From positions 8,804,001-8,868,000 of the forward strand of contig NC_003155.5 in the NCBI RefSeq assembly GCF_000009765.2: 64,000 nt of DNA. Reading direction: 5' to 3'. This DNA comes from Streptomyces avermitilis MA-4680 = NBRC 14893. GTDB lineage: Bacteria > Actinomycetota > Actinomycetes > Streptomycetales > Streptomycetaceae. Below are positions 42,486 through 51,656 of this stretch, piece after piece. The stretch's first letter is position 1; every line of letters starts with the position of its first letter. Made by a program: the position numbers and the translations under genes. A model generated the notes under the pieces. It worked only from the letters and a program-made list of their open reading frames with translations, was not told the origin of the DNA and ran no database searches.

Positions 42486-44003
42486 ATGACCCACCCGTCC
42501 GACACGGGTCCGGCCCCCGTGCTGGCGCTCGAGGACATCTCCAAGTCCTTCGGCGCCGTGCGCGCCCTGCGGGACGTCTCCCTCGAGCTGTTCCCCGGCG
42601 AGGTGCACGCGCTCGCCGGTGAGAACGGCGCGGGGAAGTCGACCCTCATCAAGACGCTCGCCGGGGTGCACCGACCGGACGCCGGCCAGGTGCTGCTCGA
42701 CGGCCGGCCGACCGTCTTCCACGGTCCCGCCGACGCCCGGGACGCGGGCATCGCCGTGATCTACCAGGAACCGACGCTCTTCCCCGACCTGTCGATCGCC
42801 GAGAACATCTACATGGGCCGCCGGCCCCGCCGCTCCTTCGGCCGTATCGATCACAAGGCCACCCGGGCCGCGACCGCCGCGCTGATGCGGCGCCTCGGCG
42901 TCGAACTCGACCCCGAACGCCCCGCGCGCGGACTGTCCATCGCCGATCAGCAGATCGTCGAGATCGCCAAGGCGCTCTCCTTCGACGCCCGGGTCCTGAT
43001 CATGGACGAGCCGACCGCGGCCCTGACCGGCAGCGAGGTGGCGCGTCTGTTCGGTGTCGTCCGCACGCTGCGCGAGCAGGGCGCGGCGGTGCTGTTCATC
43101 TCGCACCGCCTGGAGGAGATCTTCCAGATCTGCCAACGGGTCACCACCCTGCGCGACGGTGCCCTGATCTCCAGCGAACCGCTGGACGGCATGACGGAGG
43201 ACGACCTCGTACGGCGGATGGTCGGCCGCGACCTCGACGAGCTGTACCCCAAGCAGGAGGTGCGGGCGGGCGAGGTGGCGATGAGCGTGCGCCGCCTCAC
43301 CAGGGAGGGCGTCTTCACCGACGTCTCCTTCGACGTCCGGCGCGGCGAGATCGTCGGCCTGGCCGGGCTCGTCGGCGCGGGACGCACGGAGGTGGCACGG
43401 GCCGTCTTCGGCATCGACCGCTGGGACGCGGGCGAGGTCGAGGTCGAGGGACGCAGGCTGACGAACGGAGCCCCGTCCACGGCCATGGCCGCCGGGCTCG
43501 CCCTCGTCCCCGAGGACCGGCGCGCCCAGGGGCTGGTGATGAACATGTCCATCGAGCGGAACATCGGGCTCACCGGACTGCGGACTACCGTCCGGGCCGG
43601 GCTCGTGGACCGGGGCGCCGAGCGCAGCCGCTCCCTCGACTGGGCCGCCAAGCTCCAGGTCAAGTACGCGCGCATCGCCGACGCCGTCTCCACGCTGTCC
43701 GGCGGCAACCAGCAGAAGGTGGTCCTCGCCAAGTGGCTCGCCACCGGTCCCAGGGTGCTGATCGTCGACGAGCCGACCCGCGGTATCGACGTCGGTACGA
43801 AGGCCGAGGTGCACCGGCTGCTCTCCGCACTGGCCGCGGACGGAGTGGCCGTCCTGATGATCTCCTCCGATCTGCCCGAGATCCTCGGCATGGCCGATCG
43901 CGTGCTCGTGATGCACGAGGGCCGCGTCACCGCCGAGATCCCGCGCTCCGAAGCCACCGAGGAATCCGTGATGGCCGCGGCCACCGGGAGGGCCGCCGCA
44001 TGA
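42486..44003 (+). CDS. rhaT: Rhamnose ABC transporter ATP-binding protein
   Basis: A 505-aa RbsA-type ATPase with two nucleotide-binding halves. The first half has GENGAGKST, LSIADQQIVEIAKAL and VLIMDEPTAAL; the second has GLVGAGRTEVARAVFG, LVPEDRRAQGLV, LSGGNQQKVVLAKWL and VLIVDEPTRGIDVG. It powers import of rhamnose with the two permeases and binding protein that follow; the symbol follows the rhizobial RhaSTPQ naming. ATG 42486 has a GAGGAG site upstream. Confidence 0.93.
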   Translation: MTHPSDTGPAPVLALEDISKSFGAVRALRDVSLELFPGEVHALAGENGAGKSTLIKTLAGVHRPDAGQVLLDGRPTVFHGPADARDAGIAVIYQEPTLFPDLSIAENIYMGRRPRRSFGRIDHKATRAATAALMRRLGVELDPERPARGLSIADQQIVEIAKALSFDARVLIMDEPTAALTGSEVARLFGVVRTLREQGAAVLFISHRLEEIFQICQRVTTLRDGALISSEPLDGMTEDDLVRRMVGRDLDELYPKQEVRAGEVAMSVRRLTREGVFTDVSFDVRRGEIVGLAGLVGAGRTEVARAVFGIDRWDAGEVEVEGRRLTNGAPSTAMAAGLALVPEDRRAQGLVMNMSIERNIGLTGLRTTVRAGLVDRGAERSRSLDWAAKLQVKYARIADAVSTLSGGNQQKVVLAKWLATGPRVLIVDEPTRGIDVGTKAEVHRLLSALAADGVAVLMISSDLPEILGMADRVLVMHEGRVTAEIPRSEATEESVMAAATGRAAA

Positions 44004-44063
44004 CCGCCATCGAGCGGGCTGCCCCTACGACGCCGACAGCCGCCTGGAGGGCCGCCGCATGAC
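43987..44063 (+). repeat. 18-bp direct repeat duplicating a stop/start junction, with a 20-codon ORF
   Basis: GGAGGGCCGCCGCATGAC occurs exactly at 43987-44004 and 44046-44063. Each copy holds a ribosome binding site and an ATGA overlap. Between them ATG 44000 opens a 20-residue frame (MTAIERAAPTTPTAAWRAAA) ending at 44062, whose stop overlaps the permease ATG at 44059. The copies are 59 bp apart, so the two ATGs are out of frame. It looks like a local duplication at the gene junction. Confidence 0.75.
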
Positions 44064-45099
44064 GGTGACCGCGCCCAATCCCGCCCCCGCCGCCGAGGTG
44101 CCCGAGTCCAGTGGCACGCGGCTGGTCGACCGTGTCTTCAAGATGCGCGAACTCGCCATCCTGGCCGTCTTCCTGGTGATGATCGCCCTCACTCAGGCGG
44201 GCAACAGCGAGTTCCTGTCCGAACAGGGCATCAAGGACCTGTTGCTGAACGCGACCATCCTGGTGCTGGTCGCCACCGGCCAGTCGCTGGTCGTGATCAC
44301 CCGGAACGTCGACCTGTCGGTCGGCTCCACGCTCGGCATCAGCGCCTTCGCGGCCGGTACGTATCTCCAGGGCGGCGGAAACCCCGTCGTCGCCATCGTG
44401 CTGGCCGTCCTGCTCGGCGTCGGCTTCGGCCTGCTCAACGGACTCCTCGTCAGCCTCGGCCAGGTGCCCGCACTCGTCGTCACCCTCGGCACCCTCTACA
44501 TCATCCGGGGCATCGACTCCATCTGGGTCGGCTCACGCCAGATCACGGCGGCCGACCTCCCCGGCGGCTTCGTGGACTTCGGCTCCGGCGGCATCTCGGC
44601 CGTGCCCTGGCTCGCGCTCATCGCCCTGGCCGTGCTGATCGCGACCGCCTACTACCTCAAGCACTTCGGCAGCGGACGCGAGCTGTACGCGCTCGGCTCC
44701 AACCCCGAGGCCGCCCGCCTCGCCGGCATGCCCGTCCGCAAGCGGATCCTGGCCGCGTACACCTTCTGCGGAGGCCTCGCCGGGCTCGCGGGCGCGCTGT
44801 ACCTGGCCCGGTTCGGGAACGTCGACTCCGGTACGGGCAACGGCTACGAACTCACCGTCGTCAGCGCGGTCGTCGTCGGCGGCATCGTCTTCACCGGCGG
44901 GTCCGGCAGCGTCTACGGGGCCGCTCTCGGCGCGCTGCTGCTCACCTCCGTCAACAGCGTGCTGCCGGCCCTCGGCGTCAGCTCCGTGTGGGTGCTCGCC
45001 ATCAACGGCATCCTGCTCATCCTCGCCATCGCGGTCGACCGGATCGTCGCCCTGCGCGTGGCGGCCGCCCTGAAGAAGAGGAACGCCCGTCATGGCTGA
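44059..45099 (+). CDS. rhaP: Rhamnose ABC transporter permease 1
   Basis: A 346-aa RbsC/BPD_transp_2 permease with about ten helices: LAILAVFLVMIALTQAG, LLLNATILVLVATGQSLVVI, NVDLSVGSTLGISAFAAG, LGTLYIIRGIDSIWVGSR, ELYALGSNPEAARLAGMPV, SAVVVGGIVFTGGSGSVYG. These are family hallmarks. ATG 44059 overlaps the stop of the 20-codon frame in front of it. It overlaps permease 2 by 8 bases. Confidence 0.93.
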   Translation: MTVTAPNPAPAAEVPESSGTRLVDRVFKMRELAILAVFLVMIALTQAGNSEFLSEQGIKDLLLNATILVLVATGQSLVVITRNVDLSVGSTLGISAFAAGTYLQGGGNPVVAIVLAVLLGVGFGLLNGLLVSLGQVPALVVTLGTLYIIRGIDSIWVGSRQITAADLPGGFVDFGSGGISAVPWLALIALAVLIATAYYLKHFGSGRELYALGSNPEAARLAGMPVRKRILAAYTFCGGLAGLAGALYLARFGNVDSGTGNGYELTVVSAVVVGGIVFTGGSGSVYGAALGALLLTSVNSVLPALGVSSVWVLAINGILLILAIAVDRIVALRVAAALKKRNARHG

Positions 45100-46090
45100 C
45101 TCCAACTGGACGCGGGCCATCCGCTGGGACACGGTCGTCGGCGCGCTCCTCGTGGTCGTACTGCTGCTGTCCTTCGGCTTCGTCGACGGCTTCGGCAACG
45201 GCCTCAACCTGTCGTTCCTCATCGGCAACACCCTGCCGATCGCGCTGATCGCCCTGCCGATGACCCTGCTCGTCGTGGCGGGTGAGATCGACCTGTCGGT
45301 CGCGTCGACGGCCGGGCTCTCCGGTTCCGTGCTGGGCGCGCTGTGGAACCAGGGCATGGCGATCGAGACGATCATCCCGCTCTGCCTCCTCCTCGGAGTC
45401 GTCTGCGGGCTGGTCAACGGCCTGCTGGTGACCCGGCTCGGGCTGCCCTCCCTCGCCGTCACCATCGGCACGCTCGCCGCCTACCGGGGCATCGCGCAGA
45501 TCGTGCTCGGCTCGGACGCGGTGACCGACTTCCCCACCCAGTACCTGGACTTCGCGGCCGGACGCATCGGCGACACCTTCCTCCCGTACGCCTTCCTGCC
45601 CTTCCTCGTGCTGCTGGCCATCGCGGTGGTCGCACTGCACGCCACCCCGTTCGGGCGGTCGCTGTTCGCGATCGGCGCGAGCGAGGAGGCCGCCCGGTTC
45701 GCGGGCCTGCGGGTCAAGCGCCAGAAGCTGATCCTGTTCACCCTGACCGGCCTGATGGCCTCGCTCACCGGCGTCCTCTGGGCCCTGCACTACGCCAGCG
45801 CCCGCTACGACAACGCCACCGGGCTCGAACTCTCCGTCGTGGCGGCCGTGTTGCTCGGCGGCATCGACTTCGACGGCGGCAAGGGCACGCTCGGCGGCGC
45901 GATCGCGGGAGTCTTCCTGCTCGGCGCGCTCCAGAACGTGATGAGCCTCGTCAATGTCTCCGCGCAGTCGCAGATCGTCGTCACCGGCGTCCTGCTCGTC
46001 GTCTCCGTGCTCGGCCCGCGGGTCGCACGGCAGATCTCCGTCGCGAGGGCGGGGCGCAGAGCCCCCTCAACTCCGACCCCGACTCCGTAA
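45092..46090 (+). CDS. rhaQ: Rhamnose ABC transporter permease 2
   Basis: A 332-aa second RbsC-type permease: WDTVVGALLVVVLLLSFG, IALIALPMTLLVVAGEIDLS, LVNGLLVTRLGLPSLAVTIG, SLFAIGASEEAARFAGLRV, VVAAVLLGGIDFDGGKGTLG. Two dissimilar permeases match the rhizobial RhaPQ arrangement. Its start lies inside the end of the rhaP frame. Confidence 0.93.
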   Translation: MADSNWTRAIRWDTVVGALLVVVLLLSFGFVDGFGNGLNLSFLIGNTLPIALIALPMTLLVVAGEIDLSVASTAGLSGSVLGALWNQGMAIETIIPLCLLLGVVCGLVNGLLVTRLGLPSLAVTIGTLAAYRGIAQIVLGSDAVTDFPTQYLDFAAGRIGDTFLPYAFLPFLVLLAIAVVALHATPFGRSLFAIGASEEAARFAGLRVKRQKLILFTLTGLMASLTGVLWALHYASARYDNATGLELSVVAAVLLGGIDFDGGKGTLGGAIAGVFLLGALQNVMSLVNVSAQSQIVVTGVLLVVSVLGPRVARQISVARAGRRAPSTPTPTP

Positions 46091-46118
46091 CCAGGCACCC
46101 TCGTAAAGGACCCCCGCC

Positions 46119-47201
46119 ATGCGCAAGTCATCCCTCCGCCGCACCTGTGCGGCCCTCGCCGCCGTCACCTCCCTCGCCCTCGCCGCCACCGCCTGCGGCG
46201 GCACCACCAAGGACGACGTGAAGGACGACAGCGGCTCCGCCGCCACGGCCGGCAAGGCCGACCCGAACGCCGCCACCAAGAAGGGCCTGACGGTCGGCTT
46301 CCTGCCCAAGGCGGTCAACAACCCCTACTTCACCTCCGCCGACAAGGGCGGCGAGAAGGCCCTCGAGGAGCTGGGCTCCAGCTACAAGGAGGTCGGCCCG
46401 AGCAGCGCCACGGACACCTCCGGGCAGGTCAGTTACGTCAACACGCTCACCCAGCAGCAGGTGGACGCGATGGCCGTCTCCGCGCAGGACCCGGGCGCCC
46501 TGTGCACCGCGCTCAAGCAGGCCATGAAGAACGGCATCGAGGTCGTCACCTACGACTCCGACACCAAGACCGGCTGCCGCAACGCCTTCGTCTCCCAGGC
46601 GAGCGCCGAGGACCTGGGCCGCACCGAGGTGCAGCTGCTCGCCGAGCAGATCGGCTACAAGGGCGAGATCGCGATCCTGTCCGCCGCGCAGACCGCGACG
46701 AACCAGAACACCTGGATCGGCTTCATGAAGGACGAGCTGAAGGACCCCAAGTACAAGAACGTGAAGCTGGTGAAGGTCGCGTACGGCAACGACGACGCCC
46801 AGCAGTCCTTCCAGCAGACCCAGGGCCTGCTCCAGGAGCACCCCAAGCTGGCCGGGATCATCTCCCCGACCACCGTCGGCATCAAGGCCGCCGCCCAGTA
46901 CCTGTCCGGCTCCAAGTACAAGGGCAAGGTCAAGCTGACCGGTCTCGGCACCCCGAACGACATGCGCAAGTACGTCAAGAACGGCACCGTCGAGGGCTTC
47001 GAGCTGTGGGACCCGGCCAAGCTCGGCGAGCTCGCCGCGCGCACGGCCGTCGCGCTGTCGTCGGGCCAGATCAGCGGCAAGGAGGGCGAGACCTTCAAGG
47101 CCGGGGACATGGGCTCGTACACCATCGGCAAGGACGGCGTGATCAGCCTGGGCAAGCCTACCGTGTTCGACGCGAAGAACGTCGACCAGTTCAACTTCTA
47201 G
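46119..47201 (+). CDS. rhaS: Rhamnose-binding lipoprotein
   Basis: A 360-aa periplasmic-binding-protein-like (Peripla_BP_4) receptor. The signal peptide MRKSSLRRTCAALAAVTSLA ends at a lipobox (ATAC), giving a lipoprotein, followed by a polar linker. The mature domain begins GLTVGFLPKAVNNPYFTSAD and includes NGIEVVTYDSDT, IAILSAAQTATNQNTWIGFM and VKLTGLGTPNDMRKYV. It delivers rhamnose to the RhaPQ-RhaT transporter; specificity is inferred from context. GTAAAGGAC precedes the ATG. Confidence 0.93.
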   Translation: MRKSSLRRTCAALAAVTSLALAATACGGTTKDDVKDDSGSAATAGKADPNAATKKGLTVGFLPKAVNNPYFTSADKGGEKALEELGSSYKEVGPSSATDTSGQVSYVNTLTQQQVDAMAVSAQDPGALCTALKQAMKNGIEVVTYDSDTKTGCRNAFVSQASAEDLGRTEVQLLAEQIGYKGEIAILSAAQTATNQNTWIGFMKDELKDPKYKNVKLVKVAYGNDDAQQSFQQTQGLLQEHPKLAGIISPTTVGIKAAAQYLSGSKYKGKVKLTGLGTPNDMRKYVKNGTVEGFELWDPAKLGELAARTAVALSSGQISGKEGETFKAGDMGSYTIGKDGVISLGKPTVFDAKNVDQFNF

Positions 47202-47218
47202 CCGCGGAAGGGCTTTTG

Positions 47219-47539
47219 ATGCAGCGCGTGTGCTTTCTGCTGAAGGTCCGGGCGGACCGCCTCGACGAGTACCGCGAGCGGCACGCCGCCGTGTGGCCCG
47301 AGATGCTGGACGCGCTCTCGGCCACCGGCTGGCGCAACTACTCGCTCTTCCTGCGCGAAGACGGCCTGCTGGTCGGCTACGTGGAGACCGAGGACTTCGC
47401 GGCCGCCCGGGCCGGTATGGAAGCCACCGGTGTCAATGCGCGCTGGCAGGCGGAGATGGCGCCGTTCTTCGAGTCGCTGGACGGCGCCGGGCCCGACGAA
47501 GCGATGAAACCCCTGACCGAAGTCTTCCACCTCGCCTGA
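47219..47539 (+). CDS. rhaM: L-rhamnose mutarotase
   Basis: A 106-aa mutarotase interconverting alpha- and beta-L-rhamnose. The family sequence is complete: MQRVCFLLKVRADRLDEYRE, RHAAVWPEMLDALSATGWRN with the catalytic His, YSLFLREDGLLVGYVET and VNARWQAEMAPFFE. GGAAGGG lies just before the ATG. It follows rhaS by 17 bp and links the transporter genes firmly to rhamnose. Confidence 0.95.
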   Translation: MQRVCFLLKVRADRLDEYRERHAAVWPEMLDALSATGWRNYSLFLREDGLLVGYVETEDFAAARAGMEATGVNARWQAEMAPFFESLDGAGPDEAMKPLTEVFHLA

Positions 47540-47555
47540 CCCTGGAGCCATGGAC

Positions 47556-48962
47556 ATGAGACGACGCACCCTGTTGGCAACGGCGCTGCTGGGTGCCGTG
47601 GCCGCCCCGGGCACCGCCCGGGCGGCCGATCCCGGCCCCTCGGTCACCCTGACCGGCAGCACCCTGCTCGACGCCCGGGCCGTGTACTTCGTGTCGTACG
47701 ACGGGCTGGTCAACAACAACGCGTTCCAGAAGAACGGCCTGCTGACGTACAAGGGCCACCAGTACGCGGCCTGGTACACCGCCGACCGCAGCGCGGTCGT
47801 CGCCCGCCGGACGCTCGGCGCGTCGAACTGGTCGACGCTCACCCTCGCGCACCGGCTCAAGAGCGACGACTCCCACAACGTCATCTCCATGGGCGTGTCG
47901 AAGACGGACGGGCGTCTGCACCTGAACATGGACTCGCACAGCGACGGCTTCTTCTACGTGAAGTCGGCGGCCGGACTGCTCGACAATGCCCCCGCGTGGA
48001 CGTCCGCCGCCTTCGGCTCCGTAGGGACCACACTCGACGGACTCGCCCTCACCTCGCAGTTCACCTACCCACAGTTCATCGCCACGCCCGAGGGCAGGCT
48101 CCAGCTCAGCTACCGCGCGGGGATCTCCGGGAACGGCCGCAACGCGCTGGCCGAGTACGACGGTTCGTCCTGGACCGCGCTCGGCGAGTGGTCCGGCTCG
48201 ACCGGCACGTACACCAGCGAGCACGGCTCCAGCACGGCCCGGAACATGTATCTGCACGGCATCGACTACGACACGAACGGCAGGCTGCACTCCTTCTTCA
48301 CCTGGCGCGAGCAGTCCGCCTCCGTGATGTGCGACAGCGGTGGCATCACCAACCACGACACGGGCTATGTGTACTCGACCGACCGCGGCCGGACCTGGCG
48401 CAACGACGCGGGGACGCTCGTCGGCACCACCGGCGGCTCCGACCGGGTCGCCGTCACCGACACCGGACTCGTGATCGACCCGCTCAACCCCGACCACTCC
48501 CTCATGAACCAGGAGAGCCAGGCCACCGACTCCACCGGCCTGCCGCACGCGATCATCAGCTACGTCCCCGGGCGCTTCGGCCAGTGCACGACGAACTACG
48601 TCACCGACCGGACCGCGAACGGCCGTGCCTTCCACCTCCGCAAGAACGCCTCCGGCGGCTGGACCAAGACCGAGATCCCGATCGCCCTCAACTCCAGCCA
48701 GCGCACCAAGCTGGCCCTCGACCGGTACGACAACGCCTACGCGATCATGCCGTTCGGCCGGATCGCCGCCGCCTCCAAGTCCTCCGGGTACACGGACTGG
48801 AAGCTCCTGTACGACGGCGGCGGCCTGAACGCCTTCGGCGAGGTGGTGATCGACGAGACGCGGGCCGGCCAGGACGGCGTGCTGTCGGTCATGTACCAGG
48901 AGAAGTCCAGCGGTACGACGCCCTCGGCGCTCCATGTCCTCGACTTCGGGCTGCCCGCGTGA
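47556..48962 (+). CDS. Tat-exported BNR-repeat beta-propeller protein, possible rhamnoside-releasing enzyme
   Basis: A 468-aa protein with a twin-arginine signal (MRRRTLLATALLGAVAAPGT, cleavage near ARA-AD) and a BNR_4-type seven-bladed propeller: YFVSYDGLVNNNAFQKNGLL, HQYAAWYTADRSAVVARRTL, DDSHNVISMGVSKTDGRLHL, RNMYLHGIDYDTNGRLHSFF, GYVYSTDRGRTWRND. Proteins of this fold near PL24, PL25, PL42 and GH145 act on rhamnose/uronate polysaccharides. Placement right behind rhaM suggests an extracellular lyase or hydrolase that frees rhamnose, but the exact activity is inference. ATG 47556 has GGAG at 8-base spacing, preferred over ATG 47550. Confidence 0.85.
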   Translation: MRRRTLLATALLGAVAAPGTARAADPGPSVTLTGSTLLDARAVYFVSYDGLVNNNAFQKNGLLTYKGHQYAAWYTADRSAVVARRTLGASNWSTLTLAHRLKSDDSHNVISMGVSKTDGRLHLNMDSHSDGFFYVKSAAGLLDNAPAWTSAAFGSVGTTLDGLALTSQFTYPQFIATPEGRLQLSYRAGISGNGRNALAEYDGSSWTALGEWSGSTGTYTSEHGSSTARNMYLHGIDYDTNGRLHSFFTWREQSASVMCDSGGITNHDTGYVYSTDRGRTWRNDAGTLVGTTGGSDRVAVTDTGLVIDPLNPDHSLMNQESQATDSTGLPHAIISYVPGRFGQCTTNYVTDRTANGRAFHLRKNASGGWTKTEIPIALNSSQRTKLALDRYDNAYAIMPFGRIAAASKSSGYTDWKLLYDGGGLNAFGEVVIDETRAGQDGVLSVMYQEKSSGTTPSALHVLDFGLPA

Positions 48963-49041
48963 GGGGGGCCGGCGCGGCCGGGCGCGCATGTAATGTGAGG
49001 GCTTGCCTGCCGTTTCCCGTTTTCGTGGAGGTCTCCGCCTG

Positions 49042-50067
49042 ATGGCCCAGTCGGTGGGTATCAAGGACGTGGCCCGCGCCGCGGGGGTTTCCGTGGGGAC
49101 GGTCTCGAACGTCATCAACCGCCCGGATTCGGTCGCCTCCGAGACCCGGGCCCGGGTGCTGTCCGCGATCGACCGGCTCGGCTACGTCCGCAGCGAGTCC
49201 GCGCGCCAGCTGCGCGCCGGGCGCAGCCGGATCATGGGCCTGCTCGTCCTCGACATGGGCAACCCCTTCTTCGTGGACGTCGCGCGCGGCGCCGAGCGGG
49301 CCGCGCGCAAGGCCGGGCTCGGCGTGATGGTCTGCAACAGCGCGCAGAGCGCCGGCGAGGAGTCCGACTACCTGTCGCTCTTCGCCGAGCAGCGGGTGCG
49401 CGGGGTGCTGCTGACGCCCGCCGACGCGACGGGCCGCAACATCCAGGCGTTCCGGCGCCACGGCATCCCGTTCGTCCTGGTCGACCGGGTCGCCGAGGGC
49501 ACCACCGAGTGTTCGGTCTCCGTGGACGACGTGGCGGGCGGAGCGCTCGCCGTACGGCACCTCGTCGACGCCGGGCACCGCTCCATCGCGTATGTGAGCG
49601 GGCCGCCGGGCCTGAACCAGGTCAGCGACCGCCGGACGGGCGCGCTCAACGCGCTGGCCGAGGCCGGGCTGGGGCCGGACTGTCTGCGCGAGCTGCCCAC
49701 CGAACGCCTGGACGTGGCAGCCGGCCGCGACGCCGGCGCCCGCATCCTCGGCCTCGCCGACCGCCCGACCGCCGTGTTCTGCGCCAACGACCTGCTCGCG
49801 CTCGGCGTGCTCCAGGCCATGTACGCGGCCGGGGTCGGCGTCCCCGACGACCTCGCGATCGTCGGCTACGACGACATCGAGTTCGCGGCCGCCGCGGCCG
49901 TCCCGCTCACCTCCGTGCGCCAGCCCGCCGTGACCATGGGCGCGCTCGCGGCGGAACTCCTCCTGGAGGAGACGGAAGCCGAGACGGCGCCGACCCCGCA
50001 CGAGCACAGGCGGGTCGTCCTCCAGCCGGAGCTGGTGGTGCGGCGCTCCAGCCTGTCGGCGCGCTGA
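49042..50067 (+). CDS. LacI-family transcriptional regulator, probable rha repressor
   Basis: A 341-aa LacI regulator: N-terminal helix-turn-helix GIKDVARAAGVSVGTVSNVI followed by NRPDSV, hinge helix SARQLRAGRSRIMGLLV, then a sugar-binding periplasmic-protein-like core (NPFFVDVARGAERAARKAGL, VSVDDVAGGALAVRHLVDAG, TAVFCANDLLALGVLQAMYA). The ligand is probably rhamnose or a catabolite. ATG 49042 follows GGAGG at 11 bases. The TGAAAC-N2-TTCA palindromes at 42265 and 42430 are the likely operators; none was noticed in its own upstream region. Confidence 0.92.
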   Translation: MAQSVGIKDVARAAGVSVGTVSNVINRPDSVASETRARVLSAIDRLGYVRSESARQLRAGRSRIMGLLVLDMGNPFFVDVARGAERAARKAGLGVMVCNSAQSAGEESDYLSLFAEQRVRGVLLTPADATGRNIQAFRRHGIPFVLVDRVAEGTTECSVSVDDVAGGALAVRHLVDAGHRSIAYVSGPPGLNQVSDRRTGALNALAEAGLGPDCLRELPTERLDVAAGRDAGARILGLADRPTAVFCANDLLALGVLQAMYAAGVGVPDDLAIVGYDDIEFAAAAAVPLTSVRQPAVTMGALAAELLLEETEAETAPTPHEHRRVVLQPELVVRRSSLSAR

Positions 50068-50193
50068 GCGGCCGTTCAGTTGCCGTACTGAGCGCCCGGT
50101 CAGTACGGATTTCTTGATCCCCGGGCTCGGCCGCCTGCGGAACCTGTGTTCAACTGGGACGCAGCCTGGAATCCGTACGTCTCGGGAGCCCTG

Positions 50194-51498
50194 TTGACCG
50201 TCACCTATCGCCAGCCCGGTGTCGTCCTCACCGACCACCACTTCACCGTGCCCCTCGACCACGACGACCCGGCGGGGGAGTCCATCGAGCTGTTCGCCCG
50301 CGAGGTCGTCGCGAGCGACAAGGCGCACCAGGACGGACTGCCCTGGCTGGTCTACCTCCAGGGCGGCCCCGGCTTCGGCGCCAACCGCTTCGTCGGCACG
50401 CAGGCCTGGCTCGGGCGCGCCGTCAAGGAGTTCCGGGTCCTGCTCCTCGACCAGCGCGGCACGGGGCACTCCACACCGGCGAACCGTCAGACGCTCCCCC
50501 TGCGCGGCGGCCCCCGGGAACAGGCCGACTACCTCACGCACTTCCGCGCCGACTCCATCGTCCGCGACTGCGAGGCCATCCGCCCCCGGCTCACCGGCGG
50601 CGCCCCCTGGACCGTACTCGGCCAGAGCTTCGGCGGCTTCTGCACGGTGCACTACCTGTCGACGGCGCCCGAAGGACTGCGCGCCGCCCTCATCACCGGC
50701 GGACTCCCCTCCCTCGACGCCCACGCGGACGACGTCTACCGGGCCGCGTACCCGCGCATCGAACGCAAGGTCGCCGCGCACTACGCCCGCTACCCGCAGG
50801 ACGTCGAGCGGGCCCGGCAGATCGCCGAGTACGTGCTCCGGCACGAGCCGGTCCTGAACGGCGGCTACCGGCTCACCGTCGAGGCCTTCCAGTCGCTCGG
50901 CATCCTCCTCGGCGGCGGCGAGGGCAGCCACCGCCTGCACTACCTCCTGGAGAACGCCTTCGTCCGCACCCCGCAGGGTCCGGCCCTCTCCGATGCCTTC
51001 CAGGAGGACGTCCAGAGCCTCCTCTCCTACGCGGGCCACCCGCTGTACGCACTCGTCCACGAGGCGTGCTACGCCCAGGACGACCGCCCCACCGCCTGGT
51101 CCGCCGAGCGCGTGCGCGCCGAGTTCCCCCGGTTCGACGCCGGCAAGACGCTCACCGAGGACGGGCCGCTGCTGTTCACCGGTGAGTCCGTGCACCCCTG
51201 GATGTTCGACGCCGACCCCGCCCTGCGTCCGCTGCGCGAGACCGCCGAGGAACTGGCCTCCCGCACGGACTGGCAGCCGCTGTACGACCCCGCCCGCCTC
51301 GCGGCCAACGAGGTGCCGGTCGCCGCGGCCGTCTACCACGACGACATGTACGTCGACACCGAGCACTCCCTGCGCACGGCCCGCGCGATCCGGGGCCTGC
51401 GCACCTGGGTGACCGACGAGTTCGAGCACGACGGGGTGCGCGCGGGCGGTCCGCGCGTCCTGGACCGGCTGCTCGCCCTGACGCGCGACGAGGTCTGA
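50194..51498 (+). CDS. Alpha/beta hydrolase, proline iminopeptidase-like
   Basis: A 434-aa alpha/beta hydrolase of the S33 type that removes N-terminal proline from peptides. The oxyanion region is YLQGGPGFGANRF, the strand-turn LLLDQRGTGHSTPA, and the nucleophile elbow GQSFGGFCTVHYLST with Ser. His is probably in DEFEHDGVRAGG near the end. The TTG at 50194 (MLTVTYRQPGVVLTDHHFTV) has GGGAG 5 bases upstream and gives the usual family N-terminus; GTG 50146 in frame is an alternative. No signal peptide, so cytoplasmic. Confidence 0.88.
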   Translation: MTVTYRQPGVVLTDHHFTVPLDHDDPAGESIELFAREVVASDKAHQDGLPWLVYLQGGPGFGANRFVGTQAWLGRAVKEFRVLLLDQRGTGHSTPANRQTLPLRGGPREQADYLTHFRADSIVRDCEAIRPRLTGGAPWTVLGQSFGGFCTVHYLSTAPEGLRAALITGGLPSLDAHADDVYRAAYPRIERKVAAHYARYPQDVERARQIAEYVLRHEPVLNGGYRLTVEAFQSLGILLGGGEGSHRLHYLLENAFVRTPQGPALSDAFQEDVQSLLSYAGHPLYALVHEACYAQDDRPTAWSAERVRAEFPRFDAGKTLTEDGPLLFTGESVHPWMFDADPALRPLRETAEELASRTDWQPLYDPARLAANEVPVAAAVYHDDMYVDTEHSLRTARAIRGLRTWVTDEFEHDGVRAGGPRVLDRLLALTRDEV

Positions 51499-51656
51499 GG
51501 CCCGGGGCCGGTGCGGTCGCGGCAGACCGGCCGCGACCTCCGGACTCTTCAGCGCGGGGAGCGGATCGTGATTTGATCATCACGGCCCTGAACCGCCGAC
51601 CGGAACGCGGCAGGGCTCCGCGGACGAGTGGGGGAGCGATGGGCGACGGGGGAACG

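Noticed and set aside
48889..51429. An 846-codon minus-strand open frame opposite the LacI regulator and the hydrolase
   Set aside because: Composition is typical of antisense translation and no domain is visible; the plus-strand genes are well supported.
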